Under the pieces are notes generated by a model, which was given only the letters and a program-made list of their open reading frames with translations, searched no databases and was not told the origin of the DNA. Of a DNA stretch of 64,000 nucleotides, positions 1 to 7,718 are shown one piece after another. The position numbers and the translations under genes are program-made. Each line of letters opens with the position of its first letter. Position 1 is the stretch's first letter. This DNA comes from Nocardioidaceae bacterium (GTDB lineage: Bacteria > Actinomycetota > Actinomycetes > Propionibacteriales > Nocardioidaceae): positions 248,001 through 312,000 of the forward strand of contig JAGIBL010000003.1 in the NCBI GenBank assembly GCA_017744365.1. Direction: 5' to 3'.

Positions 1-397
1 GCTCGGTGAACGCGCGGTCGATCAGGTCCTTGCCGGCCGCGGTCAGCGCGATCACCCGGCCGCGGCCGTCGCTCGCGCTGACACGCCGGGTGACCAGCCC
101 GTCGCGCTCGAGCCGGTCGATCCGCTTGCTGACCGCACCGGTGGTGACCATGGTGAACCGGGCCAGCTCGCCGGCGGCTCGCTCGTACGGCGCGCCGGCC
201 CGGCGCAGCGTGGCCAGCACGTCGAACTCGCCCTCGGCCAGGCCGTAGCGCCGGTAGACGAGGGTGAGCTCCTCGGTCAGGTGGCCGGCCAGCCGGTGCA
301 GACGGCCGATCACGCCCTGGGGCCGGATGTCGAGGTCGGGCCGCTCGCGGGCCCACTCGGCCTTGATCCGGCCGACGCGGTCGAGGTTCTCGGTCAT
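1..397 (-). CDS. MarR family transcriptional regulator (C-terminus off the left edge)
   Basis: The minus strand from an ATG at 397 reads as 132 residues with no stop before the window edge, so the gene is partial. The winged-helix part is clear: EFDVLATLRRAG, then TMVTTGAVSKRIDRLERDGLVTR (recognition helix) and SDGRGRVIALTAAGKDLI (wing). This is the standard MarR layout, lacking only the last dimerisation helix. It is divergent from the EamA permease at 438 with only 40 bp between the starts, and the AT-rich palindrome at 408-427 lies in that gap, so it probably regulates itself and the permease (inference). The ligand is unknown. Confidence 0.9.
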   Translation of the reverse strand, partial: MTENLDRVGRIKAEWARERPDLDIRPQGVIGRLHRLAGHLTEELTLVYRRYGLAEGEFDVLATLRRAGAPYERAAGELARFTMVTTGAVSKRIDRLERDGLVTRRVSASDGRGRVIALTAAGKDLIDRAFTE

Positions 398-407
398 GGA
401 CTGGAAT

Positions 408-427
408 ATATCTTCTCCGGAAGGTAT
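408..427. promoter_or_regulatory. Imperfect palindrome, likely MarR operator
   Basis: ATATCTTC-TCCG-GAAGGTAT: the 8-base arms match at 7 of 8 positions. It lies in the 40-bp gap between two divergent starts (397 and 438), in a stretch far more AT-rich than its surroundings. Position and symmetry fit a MarR dimer site; binding is inferred. Confidence 0.5.
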
Positions 428-437
428 TTTAGTTTCC

Positions 438-1400
438 ATGGAAGATAAGTCGCGCTGGGTTCTGGTCACGGCGATCGCCCCGATCGCCTGGGGGTCGAAC
501 TACTACGTCACCCACGAGTTCCTCCCCGCCGGCCACCCGCTGTTCGGCGCGCTGCTGCGGGCGATGCCGGCCGGGCTCCTTCTGCTGGCGCTGTGCCGTG
601 AGCTCCCGCACGGAGCCTGGTGGTGGCGCTCGCTGGTTCTCGGAACCCTCAACGTGGGCGCGTTCTTCGTGCTGATCTACGTCGCCGCCCAGCACCTGCC
701 GACCAGCATCGCGGCCACGATCATGGCCGGCTCGCCGCTGGTGATGATGCTGTTCGCCTGGCTGGTCCTCGGCGACCGCCCGCGCGGGGCCCACCTGGCC
801 GGTGCCGGGATCGGCATCCTCGGCGTCGTCCAGCTCGTCTTCACCGGAGCCGCACCCTCCGACTCGTGGGGCGTGCTCGCCTCGGTCGCCGCGATGACGA
901 TGGCCGCCGCGGGATACGCGCTGGCCAAGCGCTGGAGCGGCGAGGTCGAGGTGCTCTCGCTGACCGCCTGGCAGCTGGTCGCCGGCGGCCTGGCCTTGCT
1001 GCCGTTCGCGATCGCCTTCGAGGGCCGTCCGCCGGCGCTCGACGGTCCCGCCGTCCTCGGCTTCGGCTACGTCACCGTCGTGGCCACCGCGCTCGCCTTC
1101 GCCGCTTGGTTCACCGGCCTGCGCCACCTCGACGCCGGCGCCGTCGGTCTGGTCGGCCTGCTGAACCCGGTCACCGGGGTCATCCTCGGCACCGTCCTCG
1201 CCGGGGAGATCCTCACCTTGCGCCAGGTCGCCGGGATGGCCCTCGTCCTCGTCGCGATCCGCCTCGGCCGCCCCTCGCGATCCCCCCGCCATCCCGAACC
1301 GACCTCTCCCATCACCCCACGGGCCGTCTCCCCCGAACCCGCGACCCCGTCTCCCCGGCCCCGAGCCGGCGAGGTCCCGCGGGAGCCTGCCTGCGTCTGA
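438..1400 (+). CDS. EamA/DMT family transporter (RhaT/YdcZ-like permease)
   Basis: The 320-residue protein has about ten hydrophobic segments arranged as two repeated EamA halves (roughly residues 8-135 and 145-270). Family marks include WGSNYY near the N-terminus, AGSPLVMMLFAWLVLGDRP at the end of the first half and LLNPVTGVILGTVLAGE in the second. It should export or import a small metabolite across the inner membrane; the substrate cannot be read from the sequence. The ATG at 438 was chosen because upstream in-frame codons overlap the divergent MarR gene. The last 50 residues are an unusual Pro/Arg/Ser-rich tail that ordinary family members lack. Confidence 0.85.
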   Translation: MEDKSRWVLVTAIAPIAWGSNYYVTHEFLPAGHPLFGALLRAMPAGLLLLALCRELPHGAWWWRSLVLGTLNVGAFFVLIYVAAQHLPTSIAATIMAGSPLVMMLFAWLVLGDRPRGAHLAGAGIGILGVVQLVFTGAAPSDSWGVLASVAAMTMAAAGYALAKRWSGEVEVLSLTAWQLVAGGLALLPFAIAFEGRPPALDGPAVLGFGYVTVVATALAFAAWFTGLRHLDAGAVGLVGLLNPVTGVILGTVLAGEILTLRQVAGMALVLVAIRLGRPSRSPRHPEPTSPITPRAVSPEPATPSPRPRAGEVPREPACV

Positions 1401-1422
1401 ACGGAGCTCGGCCGGCCGGCCC

Positions 1423-1455
1423 GGCGCCATCTCGGCGCCATCTCGGCGCCATCTC
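1423..1455 (+). repeat. 11-bp tandem repeat, three units
   Basis: GGCGCCATCTC is repeated three times without interruption just after the EamA stop codon, followed by a partial fourth copy. GGCGCC is itself palindromic. The rest of 1456-1529 is C-rich and shows nothing else except the -10-like CAGGAT at 1517-1522, which sits 7 nt before the next start codon. Confidence 0.7.
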
Positions 1456-1529
1456 GGGGCCCTCCCCCTCCCCTCCCACCTCCACCGTCGCGGTCTCGGG
1501 GGTCCCGCCGACCCGGCAGGATGGGCGCC

Positions 1530-1952
1530 ATGAGCACCCTGCCGACCTCGCCTGCGTTCCGTGACTTCTGGACCGAGCGCCGGCTGTGCACGGTGACCAC
1601 GCTGCGGCCGGACGGCACCCCGCACGTCGTCCCGATGGGTGTCGTGCTCGACCTCGAGGCGGACGAGGCCTGGGCGATCACCTCGGGCCGCTCCTTCAAG
1701 GCCCGCAACCTGCGCGCCACTGACCGAGCCGGCTCGGCAGACCCCTCCGCCTCGGGCGCGCCGATCGCGGTCTGCCAGGTCGACGGCCGGTCCTGGTCGA
1801 CCGTCGAGGGCCGGGCCGTCGTGCTGGCGGATGCTGCGAGCGTCTCCGAGGCCGAGCGCCGGTACGCCGCCCGCTACAAGACGCCGCGGGAGAACCCGGA
1901 GCGCGTCGCGATCCGGATCGCGATCACCCGCGTGCTCGGCAACGTCCGCTGA
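1530..1952 (+). CDS. PPOX-class split-barrel oxidoreductase, probably F420-dependent
   Basis: The 140-residue protein matches the small pyridoxamine-5-phosphate-oxidase-like family common in actinobacteria (TIGR03618 type): FWTERRLCTVTTLRPDGTPHVVPMGV at the N-terminus forms the first strands of the split barrel, and KARNLRATD and the VEGRAVVL segment follow in the expected order. Members bind F420 or FMN and reduce small molecules; cofactor choice is inferred from the actinobacterial context. An in-frame ATG lies 9 nt upstream (1521), but 1530 is preferred because CAGGAT at 1517-1522 then sits as a leaderless -10 element 7 nt ahead. The protein is soluble and cytoplasmic, and the gene stands alone. 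Confidence 0.8.
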   Translation: MSTLPTSPAFRDFWTERRLCTVTTLRPDGTPHVVPMGVVLDLEADEAWAITSGRSFKARNLRATDRAGSADPSASGAPIAVCQVDGRSWSTVEGRAVVLADAASVSEAERRYAARYKTPRENPERVAIRIAITRVLGNVR

Positions 1953-1971
1953 CGCCAGTGTCCTCAGGACG

Positions 1972-2325
1972 CTAGGGCCCGGGTCCCGCCCGCGCCCGGG
2001 CACTGAGCTCCGGCGCACCTCCCGGCAGGTGCGGACCACGGACGGTGGCGACGACCATCACCTCCTCACCATCCACGACGCACCCGGTCAGCGCAGCCTG
2101 TTGGGCACGGGCGACCTCCCGACCCGCCGCACATCCGTCGGCACCGTGCTGCAGCGCCTGGGCGGCGGCGAGAGCCGCGAGGTCGGCCGCGGCCTGCGCG
2201 CGCCGGTGCGCGAGCACGATGCCGACCGCGACGACGCACCCGACCGCGACCAGCAGCAGCAAGGACGTGAGAGCCAGGGCGGCCACGGTCGCCGCGCCGT
2301 GCTCGCCACGCTCCCGCGGCGTCAC
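1972..2325 (-). CDS. TadE-like secretion/pilus protein (Rv3654c family)
   Basis: This 117-residue protein has an N-terminal GEHGAATVAALALTSLLLLVAVGCVVAVGI segment, a type IV pilin-like hydrophobic helix behind a Gly-His-Gly-Ala stretch, followed by a short soluble domain with two cysteines (DGCAAG and TGCVVDGE) that could form a disulfide. It matches the small TadE/TadG-like proteins at the end of actinobacterial Tad clusters. Its ATG overlaps the stop of the upstream TadE gene by 4 nt (ATGA), so it is translationally coupled as the last gene of the pilus operon. The role as a minor pseudopilin is inferred. Confidence 0.75.
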   Translation of the reverse strand: MTPRERGEHGAATVAALALTSLLLLVAVGCVVAVGIVLAHRRAQAAADLAALAAAQALQHGADGCAAGREVARAQQAALTGCVVDGEEVMVVATVRGPHLPGGAPELSARARAGPGP

Positions 2326-2699
2326 GGCTGGTCCTCGACCGCGGCGACCGCGGTGGCGTGCGCATCGAAGGCCGGAAAGCTGAGGAGCCCGCCCGGCGAA
2401 CGCACCCGCGCCGTCACCGTGACCCGGACAACGCGGTCGCCGGACTCGACGGTGAAGCGGGCACCGTCGGGCGCGACCCGACGGCCGAGATCGAGGGCGG
2501 CCGATCGGTCCTCGTCGCGGGCCAGCGCCCGGGCGGTCTCGCGCGCCGCGTCAACGGCGCGTACCTGGGCGACCCCGAGGGCGACCAGCCAGCACAGACC
2601 GGCCGCGACCAGGGTGAGCACCGGGATCGCCATCGCCGCCTCCGCGGTCACGGCGCCGGCCTGGTCGCGGCGGCGTCGAGCATGAGGAGTCGGAGCCAT
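2322..2699 (-). CDS. TadE family minor pilin (Rv3655c-like)
   Basis: The 125-residue product starts MAPTPHARRRRDQAGAVTAEAAM: a basic cytoplasmic tip, then GAVTAEAAMAIPVL, the TadE signature with Glu five residues into the hydrophobic helix as in type IV pilins. The remainder (VDAARETARALARDED and a C-terminal beta-rich domain) is typical of TadE proteins thought to sit in the pilus or its base. The start at 2699 lies 1 nt after the stop of the DUF4244 gene. It belongs to the downstream half of the Tad operon. Confidence 0.8.
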   Translation of the reverse strand: MAPTPHARRRRDQAGAVTAEAAMAIPVLTLVAAGLCWLVALGVAQVRAVDAARETARALARDEDRSAALDLGRRVAPDGARFTVESGDRVVRVTVTARVRSPGGLLSFPAFDAHATAVAAVEDQP

Positions 2700-2700
2700 C

Positions 2701-2877
2701 TCAGAACGGGAGGAGGCCGAGGACCTTGTCGTACACGGCGTCGAGCAGGCGCTGCCCGCCGCCTCCGCTGAGCAGCTTGAACAGCAGCCCGGCGAAGCCG
2801 ACCGCGGCTCCCGTGCAGACCGCGTACTCGGCGGTGGTGGCGCCGTCCTCGGCGCGGCGGTGTCGGATGTTCGGCAT
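2701..2877 (-). CDS. DUF4244 protein, probable Flp-type major pilin
   Basis: This 58-residue peptide contains EDGATTAEYAV followed by a single hydrophobic helix (CTGAAVGFAGLLFKLL), the arrangement of Flp/TadA-type pilins in which a prepilin peptidase cuts before the hydrophobic stretch and Glu is conserved. DUF4244 proteins sit in this place in actinobacterial Tad clusters. A strong Shine-Dalgarno AGGAGG ends 6 nt before the ATG, stronger than its neighbours, as expected for a structural subunit made in excess. A 161-bp gap separates it from tadC, so it may have its own promoter. Pilin identity is inferred from layout. Confidence 0.75.
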   Translation of the reverse strand: MPNIRHRRAEDGATTAEYAVCTGAAVGFAGLLFKLLSGGGGQRLLDAVYDKVLGLLPF

Positions 2878-2964
2878 CGGTCCTCCTGCTGGTCGGCCAT
2901 CGCTGGCGTTCGGAAACCCAGCGTCGTGGGACGGTCCCCGACTCGCACCGCCGATCCGCGGCGC

Positions 2965-3000
2965 TGTGGAAAAGCCCTGCGCCGGCGGGCCTGTGGACAA
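2965..3000. promoter_or_regulatory. Paired TGTGGA box, copy A
   Basis: CTGTGGAAAA begins at 2964 and CTGTGGACAA at 2991, in the same orientation with a start-to-start distance of 27 bp. It lies in the 161-bp gap ahead of the minus-strand pilin gene (start 2877). TGTGGACAA is the complement of TTGTCCACA, the DnaA box form of high-GC actinobacteria. Two more copies with the same period occur at 6739-6774 and 27633-27668. The function is unknown. The same gap also holds a weak hairpin at 2923-2942. Confidence 0.55.
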
Positions 3001-3038
3001 CTCGGCACGCTCGTCGTGAGGCCACGGACCCTGATCGG

Positions 3039-3752
3039 TCACGCGAACAGCTGCAACGACCCGAAGACGGAGACGGTGAGCGGCACCACGCCGAGCAGCA
3101 GGAACGCCGGGAGCAGGCACAGACCGACCGGCGCGGTCGCCTTCACCTCGACGGCTCGGGCCTTCGCCTGCCGGCGCAGCTGCCCCTCGGCACGCAGGTC
3201 GTCGCTGAGCCGGGAGATCGCCGCCGCCACGGGCGCCCCACTCCGCAGAGCCCGGGCGAGCGGACGCCCCAACCGCTCCAGCGGGCCCGAACGGCCGACC
3301 TCCTGCCAGACGGTGACGGGATCGGCCCCGAGCGCGAGCCGGCGTCGGACCGCCTCCAGCTCCTCCTCGACCGCACCGCCGACCGCCCTCGCGACGGTGT
3401 CGAGCGCGACCGTCACGGCTGCCCCCGATGCCAGGCACGCCCCGAGCAGGTGCACGGCGATCGGCAGGTCGCGCTCGAGCTCGTGGCGTCGCCGTCGGGC
3501 TGCCGGGCTCTCCACCTTCCCTAGCGCACGCCACCCGGCCCCCGCCGCCACCAGCCCCAGGGCCAGGCCGGCCGTCCCGCCGACCAACGTCCAGGCCGCG
3601 GCGACCAGGAGTGGGACCAGCACCGGACGCCAGCCCCGCAGGCCGGTCTCCGAGCCGGACCGCACAGGAACCCGTCGGACCAGCGCCGGCGGAGGCGGCC
3701 AGGCCAGCAGGACCGCGACGCCCGCCAGCACCGCGACCCCCAGTGTCGTCAT
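3039..3752 (-). CDS. tadC: Type II secretion system F family protein TadC
   Basis: The 237-residue inner-membrane platform protein has two N-terminal hydrophobic segments, a cytoplasmic T2SSF domain (ERDLPIAVHLLGACLASGAAVTVALDTVA...GPLERLGRPLARALRSGAPVAAAISRLSDDLRAEGQ) and a C-terminal membrane hairpin (ATAPVGLCLLPAFLLLGVVPLTVSVFGSL). That order is typical of TadC, which with TadB forms the platform through which pilin subunits are assembled by TadA. Its ATG overlaps the tadB stop by 4 nt. No pilus prepilin peptidase gene is present nearby. Confidence 0.85.
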   Translation of the reverse strand: MTTLGVAVLAGVAVLLAWPPPPALVRRVPVRSGSETGLRGWRPVLVPLLVAAAWTLVGGTAGLALGLVAAGAGWRALGKVESPAARRRRHELERDLPIAVHLLGACLASGAAVTVALDTVARAVGGAVEEELEAVRRRLALGADPVTVWQEVGRSGPLERLGRPLARALRSGAPVAAAISRLSDDLRAEGQLRRQAKARAVEVKATAPVGLCLLPAFLLLGVVPLTVSVFGSLQLFA

Positions 3753-4513
3753 CTCCCGATCCCGTCGGCGATCACGTCGATCCAGGCCAGGCCGGCGTGG
3801 ATCAGCAGGAGCCCGAGTGCCAGGCAGGCCAGTCCCGCACTGGACTCGGTCAGGAACCCGGCCGGGTTCCCCCCGGCCTCGGAACCCAGCACGAGCAGAC
3901 CCAGCGGAAGCAGCGCGAGCAGGGTCGCGGTGGCCCGGGCGCCGGCCAGCTCGGTGGCCACGATCGCGGCGGTGGCCCGTTCCTCCCGCAGCGATCGGGC
4001 GGCCAGCGACAGCGCGGGCGCCAGTCCGGCTCCGGTGCGATGAGCCACCTGCCAGGCAGCCGCGACCACACGCGCCTGCTCCCCACCCGGTGTCCCCGCC
4101 AGGGCACGCAGCGCCTCGGGCACGTCGGCTCCCCACTGGGCGGCGCGCAGCACCGGGGCCAGGTCGGGCCAGGTCGCGACCGCCCCTTCCAGCGCTCGCA
4201 CCGGCGGCAGGCCCGCCTTCAGGTCGGCCGCCATCGCCTCGCACGCCTCCAGCAGCTGCTCGGCGCGACGATCCGCGAGCGCACCGCGTCGTCGCCGCCG
4301 GAACCTGCGGGCCAGGTCGGCGAGGCTGGCCAGCACCACCACGAGCAGCACCACGCGACGCGCCGGCAGCCTGCCCGCCACGAGGAGTACCGCGAGGACC
4401 GGCGCAGGGGCGGCCAGCACGAGCCCTTCGGCCCGCCGACGGACCAGGGTCGGCGAGGGCGAAAAGCAGAGCAGCACCGCGGCTCCGGCGAGCAACGCCA
4501 CGGGCCACGTCAT
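3749..4513 (-). CDS. tadB: Type II secretion system F family protein TadB
   Basis: A 254-residue inner-membrane protein with N-terminal membrane segments, a cytoplasmic T2SSF domain (AEQLLEACEAMAADLKAGLPPVRALEGAV...LAGTPGGEQARVVAAAWQVAHRTGAGLAPALSLAARSLREERA) and C-terminal membrane helices. It pairs with TadC as the platform of the Tad pilus machine. The start ATG overlaps the tadA stop by 4 nt and its stop overlaps the tadC start by 4 nt, so the genes form one tightly coupled transcript. Confidence 0.85.
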   Translation of the reverse strand: MTWPVALLAGAAVLLCFSPSPTLVRRRAEGLVLAAPAPVLAVLLVAGRLPARRVVLLVVVLASLADLARRFRRRRRGALADRRAEQLLEACEAMAADLKAGLPPVRALEGAVATWPDLAPVLRAAQWGADVPEALRALAGTPGGEQARVVAAAWQVAHRTGAGLAPALSLAARSLREERATAAIVATELAGARATATLLALLPLGLLVLGSEAGGNPAGFLTESSAGLACLALGLLLIHAGLAWIDVIADGIGR

Positions 4514-5658
4514 CCCAGCAGCTCCTCGAGCCGGGCCACGCCAGGCCCCTCGACGACCCGGCCCACCGGGAACGCGAGCGCCGGCGTCACCGCGACCAGG
4601 TCGCCCTCCCGAGCGAGCACACCGATCTCGCGGAGCCGTCGTACGCCTCGGCGGTCGCGGTCGAGGTGCACCACCACGTCGACCGCGGAGGCGAGCTGGC
4701 TGTGCGCGGCCAGCCGACCGAGACCGGCCGCCGTCGCCAGGCTCTCGATCCGAGCGGGAACATCGGCGGCCGAGTTCGCGTGTACGGTGCCGCAGCCACC
4801 CTCGTGACCGGTGTTCATCGCCGCGAGCAGGTCGACGACCTCGGCACCGCGGACCTCGCCCACCACCAGCCGGTCCGGTCGCATTCGCAGGGCCTGGCGC
4901 ACCAAGGTGCGCACGGTGATCTCGCCGGTGCCCTCCAGGTTCGGCGGCCTGGCCTCCAGGCCGATCACGTGCGGATGGCTCGGGCGCAGCTCTCCGGCGT
5001 CCTCGACGAGCACGATCCGCTCGGCCTGGTCGACCTCGCCGAGCAGCGCATTCAGCAACGTGGTCTTGCCGCTGCCGGTGCCACCGGTGACGAGGAACGA
5101 GCAACGGGCGTGCACGATCCGCGCCAGCACCCGCTGGGCGTCCGCCTCGAGCAGCCCGGCCCGTCCGAGCCCGGCCAGGTCGAAGGAGCGCGACCCGGGC
5201 ACCCGCAGCGAGAGGACCGTGCCCGGTCGCGACACCGGAGCGAGCACGGCATGGAACCGGATCCCGCCCGGCAGCCGGAGGTCGGCGTACGGGGTGGCGT
5301 CGTCGAGCCGGCGTCCCGCGCTCGCGGCCAGGCGCTGCGCGAGCCGTCGTACGGCCTCGTCGTCGGCGAACCGCACCGCGGTGAGCTCGAGCCCGCCGCC
5401 CCGGTCGAGCCACACCTGGCCGGCGCCGTTGACCAGCACGTCGGTGACCCCGGGCAGTGCCAGCAGCGGTTCGAGCGGGCCGGCGCCGTCCACGTCGCGG
5501 CGCAGCGCGTCGTGCACGGCGAGCACGGTGGCGTCCCCGACCGGGCGGCCCTCGGCACGCAGCGCCCGCGCGATCCGGTCCGGCGTGAGCGCGCCGCCGT
5601 CGCGAGCGAGCCGAACCCGGACCGCGTCCAGCGTCTCGGGAGCGACCTCGCCGCTCAC
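4510..5658 (-). CDS. tadA: Tad/CpaF-type pilus assembly ATPase TadA
   Basis: The 382-residue secretion ATPase shows all family boxes: Walker A GGTGSGKTT at residues 192-200, Asp box EDAGEL near 219-225, Walker B RLVVGEVRG at 263-271 and His box GHEGGCGTVHANS at 284-296. The N-terminal CpaF domain (GPLEPLLALPGVTDVLVNG) is intact. It hydrolyses ATP as a hexamer at the cytoplasmic face to drive pilin insertion. The GTG at 5658 was chosen because it overlaps the Ssd stop (GTGA) and is preceded by GGAGGAG. In Micrococcus luteus this kind of Flp/Tad machine is needed for natural transformation; a DNA-uptake role here is only a possibility. Confidence 0.93.
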   Translation of the reverse strand: MSGEVAPETLDAVRVRLARDGGALTPDRIARALRAEGRPVGDATVLAVHDALRRDVDGAGPLEPLLALPGVTDVLVNGAGQVWLDRGGGLELTAVRFADDEAVRRLAQRLAASAGRRLDDATPYADLRLPGGIRFHAVLAPVSRPGTVLSLRVPGSRSFDLAGLGRAGLLEADAQRVLARIVHARCSFLVTGGTGSGKTTLLNALLGEVDQAERIVLVEDAGELRPSHPHVIGLEARPPNLEGTGEITVRTLVRQALRMRPDRLVVGEVRGAEVVDLLAAMNTGHEGGCGTVHANSAADVPARIESLATAAGLGRLAAHSQLASAVDVVVHLDRDRRGVRRLREIGVLAREGDLVAVTPALAFPVGRVVEGPGVARLEELLG

Positions 5659-6686
5659 GACGCCTCCTCCAAGGACAAGGCCACCCGGACCACCGCCCGG
5701 GCGAGCGGACCTCGCCGGTGCAGCGGACCGGCACCCAGGCTGAGCGCCTCGTCGAGGCCGCGCTGGTCCGCCATCGTCGCGGCCACCGGGATCCCGAGGT
5801 AGCCGCCCACCTGGGCGGCCGGCACGCCCGCCGACCCGCGCAGGACGAGGCACGCGCGTTCCCGGGGCAGCCGGGCGAGCACCCGCTCCGCGGCCGCGAC
5901 CGCGGGAACGCTGCGGGTGCTGACCACCACGATCCGGTCGCAGCGCGGCACCAGCTCCTCGCCGAGCGCGTCGGGATGGCGCGGCAGGGCGAGCACGACG
6001 GTCCCGAACCCGCGCCGAGCCGCCGAGAGGACCTCGCGCAGCGTCGATGACGGGACGACCGTGGTCGTGCGCGGCCAGGCCAGCACCGCCAGGCCGTCGC
6101 GCCGCGGCAGCGCCTCGCGCAGGGATCGGGCGCCGATCCGGCCGCCGGCGTGCAGCAGCGCGTCCCAGCGGATCCCGGCGTCGGGATCGAGCCCGAGAAC
6201 CTGGTCGACGCCGGCGCCCAGGGAGTCGGCGTCGACCAGCACAGTCGGACCGCGCACCGAGCAGGCCAGGGCGAGCGCCGTCGCGAACACCGTCGATCCC
6301 GCTCCCCCCGCCCCACCCACCACCCCCACCACCTGTCCTCGGGCGAACGTCCCGTCGACGGCGTCGCTGAGCAGCCGCACCAGCGACTCGTCGTCGCGGG
6401 GCAGCACCAGCACCGACTCCGCGGCGCACGCCAGGGCGTCGCGCAGCGACGGCTCGGCGGCGAGCCCGAGCACGTGCACGCCTTCGCGGCGAGGCGGACC
6501 CAGCGATGCCACCTCCCCGGCCAGGTCGGCGCCGACGAGCACCGTCCGGGCGGCCGCCCAGTCGCGCAGGCCGGCCGCCGCGGTCGGGAGCACCCGGGGC
6601 GAGGCACCGGCTGCCGCCGCCAGCCGGGCCACCTCCCCGGCCAGGTGATCGTCCGCGGTCAGCACCAGCAGCTCGGTCTCGCCCAT
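5655..6686 (-). CDS. ssd: Septum site-determining protein Ssd / CpaE-like
   Basis: The 343-residue protein combines an N-terminal receiver-like domain (TELLVLTADDHLAGEVARLA) with a MinD/ParA-like domain from about residue 120. Its nucleotide loop reads GGAGGAGST: the lysine of the deviant Walker A is replaced by alanine, as in mycobacterial Ssd (Rv3660c), which suggests weak or no ATP hydrolysis. VDADSLGAGVDQVLGL is the MinD-type switch region. Ssd/CpaE proteins place Tad pili and in mycobacteria affect septation and dormancy genes. It heads the Tad operon, overlapping tadA by 4 nt, with the paired TGTGGA motif 53 bp upstream of its start. An upstream ATG at 6761 overlaps that motif and was not used. 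Confidence 0.85.
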   Translation of the reverse strand: MGETELLVLTADDHLAGEVARLAAAAGASPRVLPTAAAGLRDWAAARTVLVGADLAGEVASLGPPRREGVHVLGLAAEPSLRDALACAAESVLVLPRDDESLVRLLSDAVDGTFARGQVVGVVGGAGGAGSTVFATALALACSVRGPTVLVDADSLGAGVDQVLGLDPDAGIRWDALLHAGGRIGARSLREALPRRDGLAVLAWPRTTTVVPSSTLREVLSAARRGFGTVVLALPRHPDALGEELVPRCDRIVVVSTRSVPAVAAAERVLARLPRERACLVLRGSAGVPAAQVGGYLGIPVAATMADQRGLDEALSLGAGPLHRRGPLARAVVRVALSLEEAS

Positions 6687-6738
6687 GGCAGGAGCGTGTC
6701 CGGCACCTGGAACAACGAGAAGCCGAGGACGAGCGACC

Positions 6739-6774
6739 TGTGGAAAACCCCCGCAGAACAAGGGCTGTGGACAA
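6739..6774. promoter_or_regulatory. Paired TGTGGA box, copy B
   Basis: TGTGGAAAA at 6739-6747 and TGTGGACAA at 6766-6774, 27 bp start to start, between the divergent ssd (6686) and HAD (6831) starts. Read toward ssd it is TTGTCCACAG followed 27 bp later by TTTTCCACAG. It has the same design as copies A (2965) and C (27633). Confidence 0.55.
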
Positions 6775-6816
6775 CAGCGCCCGTGGGAATGGCCCGAACG
6801 CGGCCGGAGCGCTCCC

Positions 6817-6822
6817 TACACT
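6817..6822 (+). promoter_or_regulatory. -10 element for the HAD gene (near-leaderless)
   Basis: TACACT (TANNNT) ends 8 nt before the ATG at 6831, so the transcript would begin at or next to the start codon. There is no Shine-Dalgarno sequence between them. Confidence 0.45.
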
Positions 6823-6830
6823 GGCGTTCC

Positions 6831-7643
6831 ATGAGCCCCGTTGCTCGCCCGACCGCCGCGTTCTTCGACCTGGACAAGACGATCATCGCCAGGTCGAGCA
6901 CGTTCGCCTTCTCCAAGGAATTCCAGGCCGGCGGGCTGATCTCGCGCGGGGCGGTGCTGCGCAGCGCCTACGCGCAGTTCGTCTACCTCGTCGGCGGCGC
7001 GGACCACGACCAGATGGAGAAGATGCGGCAGTTCATGTCGCAGCTCGTCGCCGGGTGGGACGTGCAGACGGTGCAGGACATCGTCGCGGACACGCTGCAC
7101 AACATCGTCGACCCGCTGGTCTACGACGAGGCCGTCGAGCTGATCGAGGCCCACCACGCCGAGGGCCGTGACGTCATCATCGTCTCCACCAGCGGCGTGG
7201 AGATGGTCGAGCCGATCGGCGCGATGCTCGGCGCCGACCACGTGGTGGCGACCCGGATGGAGGTCGCCGACGGCAAGTACACCGGCAAGATCCGCTTCTA
7301 CGCCTACGCGGAGAACAAGGCCAAGGCGATCAGCGACTTGGCCCGCAAGCGCGGCTACGACCTGGCCGAGTGCTACGCGTACAGCGACTCGGTCACCGAC
7401 GTGACCATGCTCGAGACGGTCGGCCACCCGTTCGCGGTGAACCCCGACAAGGACCTGCGCAAGGTCGCCAAGGAGCGCGGCTGGCCGATCCTCGTCTTCG
7501 AGCGCCCGGTCGCCCTGGGCAGCAGGGTGAAGCTGCCGCCGGCGAAGCCGACGCTGGCCGCGCTCGCGGTCGCCGGCGTGGCCGGAGTCGGCACCGCGGT
7601 GTGGCTCAACGCCCGCCGCGCCCGCCGTACGCGAGGTTCGTGA
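6831..7643 (+). CDS. HAD-IB family phosphatase (Rv3661 / SCO3558-like)
   Basis: The 270-residue protein has HAD motif I FFDLDKTII (nucleophile Asp, acid/base Asp), motif II VSTSGVEM with the Ser, a KAKAISDLARKRG lysine and motif III YAYSDSVTDVTMLETVGHPFAVNPD. It belongs to the SerB-like HAD-IB branch, with a C-terminal hydrophobic segment (TLAALAVAGVAGVGTAVWL) and a basic RRARRTR tail that may hold it at the membrane. Streptomyces homologues are annotated as morphological-differentiation proteins; the physiological substrate is unknown. The order ssd, HAD, RNA, Fic-like gene is the same as in Mycobacterium and Streptomyces. Confidence 0.88.
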   Translation: MSPVARPTAAFFDLDKTIIARSSTFAFSKEFQAGGLISRGAVLRSAYAQFVYLVGGADHDQMEKMRQFMSQLVAGWDVQTVQDIVADTLHNIVDPLVYDEAVELIEAHHAEGRDVIIVSTSGVEMVEPIGAMLGADHVVATRMEVADGKYTGKIRFYAYAENKAKAISDLARKRGYDLAECYAYSDSVTDVTMLETVGHPFAVNPDKDLRKVAKERGWPILVFERPVALGSRVKLPPAKPTLAALAVAGVAGVGTAVWLNARRARRTRGS

Positions 7644-7718
7644 CACCTCGAACCGGCCGACACGCGGGCCCACCGGACGCGGCGAAAGTCAACCCTTGAA
7701 CCTGCCCCGTTGCCGCGT

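Noticed and set aside
2965-3000. DnaA-box-like pairs considered as an origin of replication
   Set aside because: Only two boxes per site, no AT-rich unwinding region and no dnaA/dnaN nearby; the same design occurs at three separate places.
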